Assembly: GCA_964036155.1 (NCBI GenBank)
Contig: OZ038422.1
Location: 15,647,201 to 15,711,200, forward strand
Length of the DNA: 64,000 bases
From: Diploscapter coronatus
Lineage: Eukaryota; Nematoda; Chromadorea; Rhabditida; Rhabditidae
Direction of reading: 5' to 3'
The notes under the pieces were generated by a model. The model searched no databases. It saw only the letters and a program-made list of their open reading frames with translations, and was not told where the DNA came from. This document shows positions 25,213 through 37,636 of this stretch, one piece after another. Positions within the stretch are counted from its first letter, which is position 1, and each line of letters starts with the position of its first letter. A program made the translations under genes and the position numbers.

Positions 25213-28200
25213 CTAGTTTTTTCCACTTTTGTGTGCCACTGTATGACGTTCAAGATAAATTTAGATATGATCAGCAAAATGGACTTTCGTCTGAAAATTA
25301 TATATTAACAAAAAACACCTGCAAGAGAATTTCACACTGGATTGCAAGTTCTCATCATTTTTAAATCATAGATATGAAAAATTTACAAGGAAATATCTGA
25401 TGAAGAAAATTATAACTTGCTATATGGAAAATAACAGAATAGAATGTATGTTTATATGTCTAAGGAAGCGAAAATAACCTTATTATGCATATTGTCTCAA
25501 ATAAACCAGGAAGAAATGACTTACTTATTTTTCTCAAAATAGTAAGTAAATGCATACAGTAGACAGAATTATCGTGATAGGATTGTTTGTACAAAATTAA
25601 AGTTCAACACGTCTTGAATTTTGAAGCAGTATGTTTAATTTCTATAGAGAAAAAAGAAAACTAAATTTGATATTTCTGTAGCTACTTTTTCAAGGAAATG
25701 AATAATTTTATAATTGCCTAACATATGAAAACATAACTCCGCTGGTTTCAGTCGGTATACTCACTATATAACTTGGCAAGTATCATAACTACTTTTACGT
25801 AAAAGCGATAAACGCTAACATTTTGTAATTAGACATTTTACGGAGGCATGTGATGATATAGTTTTTATTCTAGATTTTATTGTTAGAGCTGAAAAAATTT
25901 AAGATTCGTCTAAAAACGATAAGAAAATAGTGACTGAGTTGATTAAAATGTAAATACTTTTAAGTAATATTATGACAAATGGAATATGATGAGATAAGTG
26001 GCAATGCATAAATTATTGCATAATTGGTGTAAGTTGTATAGAAATGAACAATTCGGCTAATCTAGTCATAATCACGCCTTGTAATATGCTCAATACTTCT
26101 CGGAAAGTATTAGTCAAAAGAGAATTAGCTATCGCGATATTTATGCGAAATCGAAAATATGCTGGAAGATGATGTGTGTGTAGAACTCTTTCTTGTCTAC
26201 TGTACTATGCATTCTAGCATTAATTCCATGGATTTATCTTTGAAATGACTGCACAACATTCAAAATCATGTCTCACTAACAGTCACTGGTGATCATTATT
26301 CTTTCACATTCAAAAAATTGACCCGTTTCAGAACACTTTCAGAAATGTATACATTAATTATCATTCAGAATCTAAGTTTGCCTTACTTGTTCCGTCCATC
26401 TAGCGGAAGCACATCGACCATGTTCATGTTGCCAGCTTCGTTCGGTTAGATAACTGTAGGGGAGCTCAAAAAAGAGCATTACTCTATCAAATAGTAAAAT
26501 CGTCAAATAACAAGATACAGCAGCAAGCAGAAGTGTTTCATATTGTCGAAATTTTTCGTCGCTTCCAGTTCAGCCACTTTTAGTGCACCAATTCGGCTCA
26601 AATTTTATACAAATTTTTCGTATATCATGTGTATATATAAGGGTTTTCGGTTGAGCCATTAACCAGCTTCTGTACTTAATTGTGTGGACTCGTGGAATTT
26701 TTTGAATGCGGCCAATTTTTGATTTTTCGATTAAAAAAAGTTAGAACTCTTAAAGATTCTTAAATGTTATCGAATCAGCTTGAAACTTGGCAAACTTTAT
26801 GAGTTAATCCTTTAAAAATGTGTAAAAATTGAGCCGGATTGGTGTACTAAAAGTGAGTGAACTGGAATTGATGAAAAATCTTGCCGACATGAAATACTTT
26901 TGCTCGCTACTGTAGGTTGAATATTCTCACGAATATGATACGATATAAAGTGAAAATAGGGGTTTTACATGTAAATAAGGAGATTGTTTGTGGCTTCAAT
27001 CGGAATAATAGATGAACGAACACAGATGAGAGTTGAAAGAGTAGAAAATAAGGAAAGACAGAATACGGCTGATGGAATAGACAGGGGAATTTAGAGGCAA
27101 AAATTGTGATTTAGAAGAAAAAGAAGGAGGCGTTGGCTCGAAATGTAAAACAAAACGTGTGAGACTAAATGATTTCAAAGATAGTCGAGATAACGAATTG
27201 AAATAGACTTAAGAAACCTAAGCAAGATTCTATTCCATTTAATTTTTATCTCAAAACTTCAATCTCCTAAATTATTCTCATCCTCAGAAACGCACGAAGT
27301 AAGGCATTTAATTCGTTTTCAGCGATATATATGTTTTAAGTTAGTGTTGAATTTTTGCGAAGAAACCTTAAAGTTGAACGTTAAAATATTATTGCAAAGG
27401 CAAGTGCTTAAGACTTGAAATATCAAATTTATAATGAAAGATTGGGATTAGAGAAATTGGAGGCATGTGAATAGATAGAATAATATGATATTCAGACAGT
27501 GAAGAGTAACTTTATTTTACTCTATTGTAACAGAATGAAGATAGGCTAATTCAAAGAAGTCTAAGATAGAATCTCAAATTATTGGAAGATTTTTGATTTT
27601 CGGTAAACAACTAAATTTGAAGCGTTATTCGGAATAGCTGGAAAACTTTCTCAAAGACGTGCAAAACTTATGGGAAAACTAGTTCGAATACGTATTTGAA
27701 ATGTTAAGAACTAAACTTCATGAAAGTGTAGTTTCAAACTCGAAATCGAAATTGAAACTAGAGACGACTAGGATAATTTGAACAATGGACAAGCAGCACA
27801 TAGATAATTCTGAAATTCAGTAACAGTTATCTTGGCTTCGAATATGCGCATAAAATCCGAAATCGAAAAATCGGAGAAAAATATGCAATGAATCGAGCAA
27901 ATTAGGAAAGAATGGTAACTAATCATGCATAAAATAATGAATATTCAAAAATATCCCGTTCAGTCCAGCACCTGCAGAGGACATCGAAAGTGTATTTTTA
28001 CTAATGATATTCAGAAATATGTCATCTAAGTTTAGAAAATTCTGCATTAATAAGAGAAAAAAATAAAGAAAAGAAAATTGCAGATTTGCATGATTTATGA
28101 TATACAGATTTTCTTCTGAAATTTTTCAAGATGTTCAATAATCTTAGAATAAATTTAGAATAAATAAACTGTCAAACAATTCAATATGTAGGTTTAAAAT

Positions 28201-31200
28201 CAATGGATGAATTATTTCATGATTTTAAGGGATAAAAACTAGAAACTAGAAAGTAGATACACCCGCACTATGCCTCATTTTATGTGCTCAACTTGGTTAA
28301 TCGAGGATTATATTTGAAGGTCGACGTTTCAATTTCATTTGAAAGCGAATTTTGCAAAAATTATATAATTTTATTTTACAAGATGACGCTATTTTCAATT
28401 ATTATTTGCACTTTCTGGAAAATTACTCGTAAATGGTAACGCGATATTTACAACCCACAAATATTGTTGAAAGTTTGATATTTTGCGTAAGAAGATAATC
28501 TTTTCTCATAAATTGGAAGGATTTGCCAAATTCATGTTAGTCATTTTCTACTACATCTCGGGATTAAAAAATCAGAGTCATTAGAGAGAAATTCTTAGAA
28601 TTATTACGATGCAATATTTAGTTAGAATTACTAAGAATGCAAGTGCGCGATTTTTTTTTAATAAAACTATGAATATCCTTTGTATGGTTTCGATATCTTT
28701 AAAGTTGAAAATCTAATTAGATGCATTATATTTTTGCATGGATCTGCAGATTCAGATAGGTTTTCACTAATAATATGGTTCGAAGAAATTGATGATAGAA
28801 TAGCAATCGAATCAGAAATCCTTCATAAAAAACTAACAAGAATGTTGAGCATGATATTGGATTTTCGATATTAAAAATACTTAGAAATCTAACACTATTG
28901 TGATGAATAATTTATGAACAGTCGATTTTCTAATACACTTTGGTTCAAATAATTAAAATAAAATCGTATGAACACACTCTTTTAAAGATTTGGTCATTGT
29001 ATATCTGTTTATACAAAAAATGATTCCACAAAATTAATTAAATTTTAGTTCTTCTTTTTCCATGAGGAAATGGTACTTATTAGAGCGTAGTATTTTTAAA
29101 ATGTCATTTAGTTTCAACTAATTATCATAGGAAGAAAACCTCACCTCCATTTTTGTCTGTCTTGAGTTATTCCAATTAATCTCCGAACTTTTCACAATAT
29201 CCTATGTTTAATTCGAATAGAGAAATACCAAGTCAGGGGGTTCAGACAAATTGCAGCAATTACCTGAAAATATACTGTGTCACGGAAGGCTATTTTAGAA
29301 TCATAACAATCAACGTTTCGAAGAAGTAATCTCGATACTAGACTATAAGAAAATGTCATGAAAAATATTAGCGATCGAGAATCTCCACTTTGCGAAGTGG
29401 GAAAAATCTTGCATAATTATAGGACGTTAGTTACTAAAAGAGAATTTATGCTAATAAGTTTACTGTTCGGAATAATAATAATAGTACCTTTTCTTTAGAT
29501 AGATAATGCTACTTCATTAGAAGTGCAATTATTTAATCGCTAAACTTTCAAAACTGAACTGACTATTTGAAAATTATCCAAGAAGTTAAATAATTGAAAT
29601 CGAAATGTTAACAGATAATTTAGCGACCTTTCAAAGAAGAGTCATATGTCGAAAATAAACGCTTTTAAAAGATATTGCAATTTGAAAAATGTCACTTATA
29701 ATCATGCAAATATACAATTCATGGTTCATCAGAACATTAGTGCCAAGCACGAAAATTCAATGAATGTTTTGGAACTACAATCTCGATGATATGAGGCAAT
29801 AATTAAAAAGGAAAATTATGGATGTTTAGAAAAAAAATGGCTGGGGCGGGAAAATTATTTCATGATTATAAACGAAAAAATGCAAATTAGCATGTAAAAA
29901 TCAAATTAGTCGCAATTCAAAAAATATCTACCTTCAACTTTAATTACGACAAAAAACACAAATATTGAGTATTGAAATGAAGATGTTTGTTAGGAATCTT
30001 ATAAAATATCTTCTATAGAAATTCAATGAGGAGTCAAGTGCTTGAAAAGTTATATGGGAAAACATTATGAACATAGAAAATCTCTAATTTTACTGTTTGC
30101 CAAATATTTAAATTCAAGTGTTAAATGCGCTACAAATTCATTTATTCGATCGTGCGAAAAAACGCAAGCAAACCTACGCAATAGTTGAGTAAATTATGAG
30201 CAATTTCTTCGCAAAATTGAAATGAAGGTGGGAATATTTGCGATGCTAATTATAAATTGTCGATGAATCGGTAATTTCTGCAGAACTTCTCACAATAAGT
30301 TTCTCACACTCGTGTTTAAATGAGGATAGTTCAATAGGCTTCTTTCACTGAATTAGAACCGTATAAATAGCTGAAAGTTTTCAAGAATTCGACTCTGGAA
30401 AATGTGCCAAGTTGCATTACTGCCCCTTCACATAATGACATTATCCGAGCAATACATTATCTCATTCGTAATAAAGTCTCCGCAAAATAAACCATTAACC
30501 AAGGAGAAGGAGAAGGAGAATGAGAAATGGAAATGATACTTAGAATTTGCTGATACAAGTACAGGTAATTTGATGTTGTCAAAGTATGATCGACTGATAT
30601 TTATGAGAATTTTGATGATGCTGGTAGCTGTACACAAAATTAAGATATATCTGGTGAAGTTTTGAATGATGTAAACCAAACGAATCACGCTTCTCAACTG
30701 TATCTTTATTTTTGAAAGTTTCTATGTTTTTTATCGACCTCGAGGCAAAGAAATTTTACTACTAACGTAAATTAGCGAAATTTTTCACTCGCTATGTTTA
30801 ATTAATATGCAAAATTTGTGGAAATATGTGCAGCGGAAATTCTAGGAAAGATGACGCTGCGCATTTTTCGTCCTTCATAAGCTGGAATAAAAATCATTTT
30901 CCACATCCCCATTCCGTTTAATGACTGCGTCCGAATTATTTGCTATTTGTCATGCAGAAATTATTAATGGCGGGAAAATCGCCTTCGTCTTTCTGCTCAG
31001 TGCTCTACGAGTAGGAAAATAGTTGTTTTTGAGTCGATCCTTCCTTTTTTTTAAGAGATCGTTTGCATAAACCTTGCTCGAGTAAGCACTCGAATTTTTG
31101 AGCAGAGAAAACCAAATACCGAAATAAGGTTCAAGCTAGATGCATGTGATAGTCGAAAATAAAAGTTCGTGCAAATTCATATCCAATTCTGTCAAACTCA

Positions 31201-32680
31201 GGCCCATCTCATCATCATTCGAAAATACGAGCCGTGAATTTATAGTTTTCGGAAAAAAATGTTTTGATTTCGAGAAAAAGGCGTAAATAATTTTAGGGCA
31301 TTTAGAACCAATCAAATGCAAAACTCAAAACTCAAATGGCACAGATGGTATGTTGAAGAGAATAAAAATGGCTAGGTATTGGACATGCCGACTCTAAAAT
31401 TATCAAGAACAGAGTAGTTTGAACTTGAATTTTGATAAGTGCATAGTCTGAATTTCAATTTCAAAGTCTAAAATTCTTAGAAATATCAATTTTCTAAACC
31501 CCCAAGAGAAAGGCATAGGTCAGATATCAAAGATCTTGATCGGACTTACAAACGGGAATTTTCGATTATGGGGATCATGACGGTGATATCAAAATTCGTC
31601 AAATAGGAACCTGGAACTAGGACATATTTCACCCAATTTTTTAACCCATATTTTGTGCAAGAAATGAGAAAATTCGCTTGTAAAGATGTATCCAAAGTTG
31701 TGAATACAAGTCAAGAATTGAAGGTTTTTAGCAATTTTCTGTTTCTAGGTTCTTATTTGACGAGTTTTGACTTTGTCATTGCAATCCCTGCTATTAAAAA
31801 CCACTGTTTAGTAAGTATAGCGAAGTTCTGTAAGCTCCGACTTGTGTACTTCCCTTTGAGCCTGAATTTATATGTCAGCCCCGAATAAAATCATAATGAT
31901 TAGAGACGTTATTTCAGAATCTGCTAATAACAACTTCATACCCAGTATTCAAGTAAAAATCCATATAATTAAATTGAAACTATTTAACGTGACGAAATAA
32001 TACCTCGATCTGGAACAATATTAATCGCTGACGCGTAAATGATTTCTGCGAATACAAGAACTGAGATTGGTCTATTTCGAAAGTAAAAGTTTTCAAACAA
32101 AGCGGAAGAAATTATTTGACATCCATCGTTACCTTTCAAACAACAGATTTACCTAGATTAGTTTCAAATTGCTAGGCAATTAAAACGTATTCAATTGTTG
32201 CTATTCAACAATAGAACTCCCGCTTTTCAAATCGCCCGAAATCGTTCTAAAAGAATTAGTCTACATGAAATTGGTGAGAATATTTGAGCTATGACAAATT
32301 CGCAGAATGTTTTAAATAACTATGTTCAACGAAACAAACCAGGCTATAAAATAATTCTCAGAAATCCTAAAATGATGGAGAAAAATCTTTATATTCCAAT
32401 ATCAAAATAGCTAAACATAAAGGCATATCTTTCATTAAAATTAACGAGACAATGGTCAACTAAAATTTAAAATTTCGATAATAATAGATTGTTTCAAGCA
32501 GTCCCTCTTTGTTGTCGATAAATCTCGACTTTCGTTCCTGCTATTCTCACGTAGCTCTTTCTCAACTTCCTTATAAGAAACTTGCAATTAACGAACTTTA
32601 GAATAATGTCTAAGGAGAAGGAAATGAAGGCGAAGATTTAAAAGAAAAAAGAAACTTTTCGATAAGGTGCCCATTTATCT
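25213..32680. other. Gene-poor stretch (second part)
   Basis: No supportable gene apart from the inverted-repeat element at 26516-26914. A GGAGAA tandem run lies at about 30499-30522. Short open frames (27178-26996 minus, 28680-28874 plus, 30697-30428 minus, 31655-31888 plus) lack motif or splice support. Confidence 0.45.
26516..26914. mobile_element. TA-flanked MITE with about 100-bp terminal inverted repeats
   Basis: The left end TA-CAGCAGCAAGCAGAAGT and the right end (opposite strand) TA-CAGTAGCGAGCAAAAGT are inverted. The match continues inward for about 100 bp, including TTTCAT, TTTTTC, TTCCAGTTCA, CCACTTTTAGT and CACCAAT. The element is about 395 bp with no coding capacity. The flanking TA dinucleotides and ends starting CAG fit a Tc1/mariner-type non-autonomous element. 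Confidence 0.8.
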
Positions 32681-32681
32681 G

Positions 32682-33475
32682 AAAATAATAATAGCCGTTT
32701 GATGAAATTCTACATTTCTTCAAAATAACAGGTTTAATATCAAAGCAAAAGCACTGGAAAAGTTGCGCATTTGAAACTACAATCGCCTTTTAGACGGATA
32801 TTTGTATGAAAAAGCACGGATATACTTTCTTTTTCAGTTATTCACGATTATGCGATTACATGAGCAATTTTCGACAATATTATAATAGCTGCTTGATGGA
32901 ATTCTACATTTCTTCAAAATAACAGGTTTAATATCAAAGCAAAAGCACTGGAAAAGTTGCGCATTTGAAACTACAATCGCCTTTTAGACGGATATTTGTA
33001 TGAAAAAGCACGGATATACTTTCTTTTTCAGTTATTCACGATTATGCGATTACATGAGCAATTTTCGACAATATTATAATAGCTGCTTGATGGAATTCTA
33101 CATTTCTTCAAAATAACAGATTTAATATCAAAGCAAAAGCGCTGGAAAAGTTGCGCATTTGAAACTACAATCGCCTTTTAGACGGATATTTGTATGAAAA
33201 AGTACGGATATACTTTCTTTTTCAGTTATTCACGATTATGCGATTAAATGAGAAATTTTCGACAATATTATAATAGCTACTTGATAGAATTCTACATTTC
33301 TTCAAAATAACGAGTTTAATATTAAAGCAAAAGCGCTGAAAAAGTTGCGCATTTGAAACGACAATTGCCTTTCAGGCGGATATTTGTGAGAAAAAAACGC
33401 GGAAATACTTCCTTTTTCATTTATTCACGATTGCATGCACAATTTTAGACAACATTATTATTGCCTCATTCAAAA
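32682..33475. repeat. Tandem repeat, 4 units of 194 bp
   Basis: The anchor TTCTACATTTCTTCAAAATA recurs at 32708, 32902, 33096 and 33290, an exact 194-bp period. Units 1-3 are nearly identical and unit 4 is visibly diverged. There is no open frame across the array. It lies between the gene-poor stretch and the Srd gene. Confidence 0.95.
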
Positions 33476-34151
33476 GGAATTCATTCTGACCTGTCTTTCA
33501 ACTCAATGTTTGGCACGAATGTCTGTCATTTTATCATAAAGAGTCTAGGACAGACATTCAAGTTTTCAATGGCCCATTTTCAACTTTAGCTACCATAAAA
33601 ACTGATATGTCAGTGATTTAGTCATCTATTTTTTATTCAGCAATTATGGAATGACAAAAAGCCTTACACCCTCGAGAAACGAGGTTAAAACAAGATAGGT
33701 AATGTTGGGCTGTCGAAGTGAAAAATGCTGCCCTTCTTGCCTCTTGGCTCACAGCAGGAAGTACTCGATTTTTGAATGATTTGGGGGAGGAAAATAACAG
33801 CCAAAAACGAAATGCATTGGCGAAACGTGGAGACATTCTTGAACACGCAATCACATTCTCGAAAAAACGAACTAGAATTTACTGCACATGATTATTTTTT
33901 CACTGAACCTTTTCACTCTAAGCATTTTGCATTGAAAAATGAAGCCATGGATCACAGAAATAGTAGAAAGATGATTGAAAGAATAAAGAGTTCCTTTGTT
34001 TTGATAGAGGCTGCAGAATAATTTCGAAATAGCAGAGAAAGAAACCTATCGCAGTCCCCCTTTACCTAATCCTAACTCTAACTCTTTATTATTTCATAGA
34101 TCCTTTGGCTCTTCGTTTTTCGAATATTCGGAAAAATCGAGAACCTTAGAT
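33476..34151. other. Intergenic downstream of the Srd gene
   Basis: No supported gene. A short inverted repeat (AATGTCTGTC ... GACAGACATT, about 33518-33557) is present. Overlapping open frames near 33633-34021 on both strands lack motifs and look accidental. The region is the 3' flank of the receptor gene ending at 34152. Confidence 0.4.
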
Positions 34152-35855
34152 TCAATTATCTTCATTTGATTGAGAGAGTGCAACAGAAGTCGATGCTACG
34201 GATGAGTTCATCTTCCTGCATCTCAATTTCTGCCAAATTTGACGTGTACGACGATTGTAGGGTGAAATGAAGAAAATCGACACCAATGGCGAAAATGAGG
34301 GTATCAAATTGCCGACGGCAAAAACGGCATCTGAAGAGGTACAAATGTTAAAATTTTCGAAAAAAAAAATAATAATAATTTATGAAGACCTTCATAAAGT
34401 GGATGGTGGGTAACCTGAAAAGTTACGTCATTTATATTGTTGTTGAAATAAGCACAACGAATACCTGAAAAGTGAGCAGCAAGTAAATTATTGCTGACAC
34501 AATGTAGAGAAGTGGAATCATGGCAGTGATCGTTAGGGCATGAAAATTCACTCTGTTGACATTTGAAGTTAAATTAGAAAAAGAAAAAAACCTTGAGAAG
34601 TTCAGTGTGCATTCGGGAGAGATGAGGAGAATAGCGGGCTCCGGCTACAATGTTTAAAATTTTTTTCCTGAAGGATGAAAATATGACTATTTGAAGCTCA
34701 CAACAAGAGCAATGCAGCAGTAAAAGATCATTATTTTTGTAATTTGAAAAAAGTTTATAAATTTTTGCAGTGAGCAATAATTGATAAATAATGCCTCAAA
34801 GTGATCATTATCGGGTACGTCGAAGGCACTAGAATAACAACGAATACGATTGGAGCAGTTACGGTGAAACTTCGAAGAATATTGGTATATCCCGAAATTG
34901 TTCCTGCATCGACGTAATATTCAGGGAAATGAGATAAAATCAGATATCGCAGAAGAGCTGGATCGTCAGATTCGGCTAATAGTGTTATCTAAAATCATTA
35001 CATCAGATTATTATTTTTTTAAAGTCATCTCTTATTGAATCATTGTAATATGATTTTATGGCCTATGAAAAAATGGCTGGACTTTTATTATGATCAAATT
35101 TTTCATTAGCAAACTTTTTAAATGACCTACAACAGAAGCAATCGATGGAAGAAATACAAGCACAATCGCTATCAATGTCTCTTTCTTTGTGATGTTGGAT
35201 CTGAAAATAGGCAGTTTTTGCCGATTATCAACAATTTTAACTTACTTAATCAAAACGTAGTATCGGTAGAAAAATGATATCAATAGAGACAAAGATGAAT
35301 GAGCGTATAAGTGCATCAGTATCATACAGCCTCCATAACAACCAGTACTTCCGAAAAACTGACAGAAACCATAGGTGATGTAAACTAAACTCCAAGGAGG
35401 TACTGGTACGACTCTGCAGTTAAAAAATTCTTTCAAAACGGCTAAAATTTAATTTGCATACCTAACCATAACAATAATTGCAAATAAGCACGCCAGAGCT
35501 TCAGTAACAGCGCTATTCATTAACAGTAACCTAAATAGTGGTGTTATGATATTGTGGTAATTCGAAAATTGAATAAAATTACTTGTAAACACTCATAGAT
35601 TTCGGTGATGCATCGATGATTAGGTAAAGAAGGAATATATTGAGCGTTAAGCCCAATGTACCCACAATTAGATGAAATATAATTGTTCCCAAATCACAGG
35701 GGTGAATTTTATCAAGAACCTAAATATAACCTTTTCAAATAATGATACAGTTGATACTTTACTTCAAATAGTGGTCGATGATAATCAGTCCTATCAATGA
35801 TAAAATTTGAATAATTACCAGAATATAGAATATCGGCACTAGTTTCTTCGACCAT
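34152..35855 (-). CDS. Srd-class nematode chemoreceptor, with one frame conflict
   Basis: A seven-transmembrane receptor of about 330 aa that I place in nematode class Srd by ICL1-TM2 (SPKSMSVYK), the loop and TM3 block PPWSLVYITYGFCQFFG, then SFFYRYYVLIK, and TM7 PSFSPLVSIFFISPY. Exon 1 (start 35853-35855) reads through without an intron to a GTAAAG donor. Most introns are GT-AG and in phase. Two spots are irregular. Between TM5 and the third loop, a GT donor after VILVPS-T works, but a GC donor a little further on would give a longer, more natural TM5. Between the third loop (...MHTELLK) and TM6 (HALTITAMIPLLY) no GT-AG pair keeps frame, so it is off by one base. The gene is thus a functional receptor with a sequence error, or an early pseudogene. 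The family acts in chemosensory neurons. Confidence 0.85.
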
Positions 35856-37036
35856 TATACCGATTTTATGATCGGCTAAACTTCACCGAATAAAATTTGA
35901 TTTTCTGAGTCTTTGCTTAATCCTAGTCTTAGTCGGTTCGATTTTTACAGAGTAATATCAAGCACGTAGCTAATTAGCTGAAAACTAATGGAATATTTGA
36001 TTAGACCGCAACTTGTGCAGATTAAAGCACATTTGATTAATTGTTAAGAGAGAATCATGCGATTTTTGATGATCTCGAAAAAGCCCGAACCAGAGATTTT
36101 AAATTCATCTTTGGACGGGTTTTTGGTGGTTTCTGGTCATATTCGGGTCGTAGAACACGATTCCGATCTTAGTTTTCCAAAATTTTCGTGCCTTCTGAAA
36201 ATAGGATCGGAACCGGAACACTTTTCAGCTTGAACCAACCCGGTGAAACTTCGTCTCGACGAGCTGAGTCTAATGGCGATTTCAGTTTTCCGGAACGATC
36301 AAACTATCACCCGAAACTGGGCCAGAACAGTATCTGGGATCGGGTGTCCGAGATCAGAAATTGAAATGTTCATTTTTTTCTTATGATGAGGTGCTACCTC
36401 TAATGGATGCCAAAATAGTATCCATAAAACTCTGTCGATATATACAGGGCCGGGTCAGATTTTCCGACCTCAACCCATTGAAAAAAATTCGAAAATTGGG
36501 ACAAGAGTTCGGTCCAACCGAATACTTTTCAGGTTCGGTTGACCCTAGTTCAACCGAAGGGGTACTTTGGTACGGGCCCAGATCAGTCATTCAATTTGAC
36601 CACGTCGAGTGCATTCGAAATCATTGCATTTTCAATTGGCGCCAATCGACTGTTCCGCCTAAATAAGTAATATTTGAACGTTCAAATATTAATTCTCTTA
36701 TAATTAAATTTACATCTCTTTGAATTTGCAAATGATTTATGACACACTTTGCTATCATAAATAGTCATTACATTCTTTAAGACGGCACAATTTCTATCAT
36801 ATCACATCACTTTTTTATGGGAAATCATAATTTCGTATTTTTACATTATCCGTGACGTCCATGCCGCCATTTTGAAGCTTTTCCACTAATTACTATTAAA
36901 CAGAAATGCCAATTTTCCATTGCAGCCAAATCAAGGTCATTATACTGTTGACGACCAGTCTGGTTCACAAACTCAAACGACTGCAATACTCGAATGCGAT
37001 GGAGAATCACAAACTTAGACTTGCATGACTGATAAT
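35856..37036. other. Intergenic with a diverged repeat copy
   Basis: No gene. 36090-36380 is a diverged relative of the interior of the MITE at 41733-42217: shared blocks include CAGAGATTT, TTTTTGGTGG, TTTCTGGTCATATTCG and TCGACGAG...GAGTCTA(A/G)TGG. 36480-36600 contains short inverted TTCGGTTGAACC-like motifs. The open frames at 36361-36666 are within repeat-like sequence and are not called. Confidence 0.5.
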
Positions 37037-37037
37037 G

Positions 37038-37486
37038 TCAAAATTCTGTTATGCATTTGCACATTAATTAGCATACATATTTTATTTCTGTACGTATTCT
37101 GATGAAATCATAATCTTTTTTCTAACGAATAAATGCTATGTTCATGTGTTAATCAATACACTATTTAGTTTTTGAAAATAAATTACCCCAAACAAGAAGT
37201 ACTCTGAATAGTTAAATTTAAACCAACTGATTGATTATTTTATAAAATTTCAACATGAATTTTTTGACATTTGATCCCTCAAATAAAATTTGAAATTGAT
37301 TAAGGGTTCAGAAAGAAAACATATTCCATCGCATTTCTCTCAATATGAAATTAATTTTATGGATGTTTTGCCATTTCGAAAGGTCAACAACGATTTGAAC
37401 GTTAATATCGAATGAACGAAATTTCGAAGTAAACAACTCAGGAAAAGGGAGATATTTTTTGCAAAATATCTTTTATAAAATTCTAG
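37038..37486 (+). mobile_element. Helitron-like non-autonomous element, copy 1
   Basis: A 449-bp unit nearly identical to 46865-47313. It begins TC and ends CTAG followed by T. The terminal CTAG (CTRR rule) is preceded by 11 nt and then by a 9-bp stem hairpin (AGATATTTT/AAAATATCT). This arrangement is the diagnostic 3' end of Helitrons. There are no terminal inverted repeats and no coding capacity. The base before TC is G rather than the expected A. Confidence 0.65.
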
Positions 37487-37636
37487 TAATTATGGCAAGC
37501 GATTAATTCATATCAGTTATGTGCAGATGTGATATTGATTTAACCTATGTCTAAAAATAAAAATAACTTGTAAATAATAACTATTACAGAAAAGATAGGT
37601 GTTTCAAGAAATTGGTAAAGCATTATAGTTGTTTCC

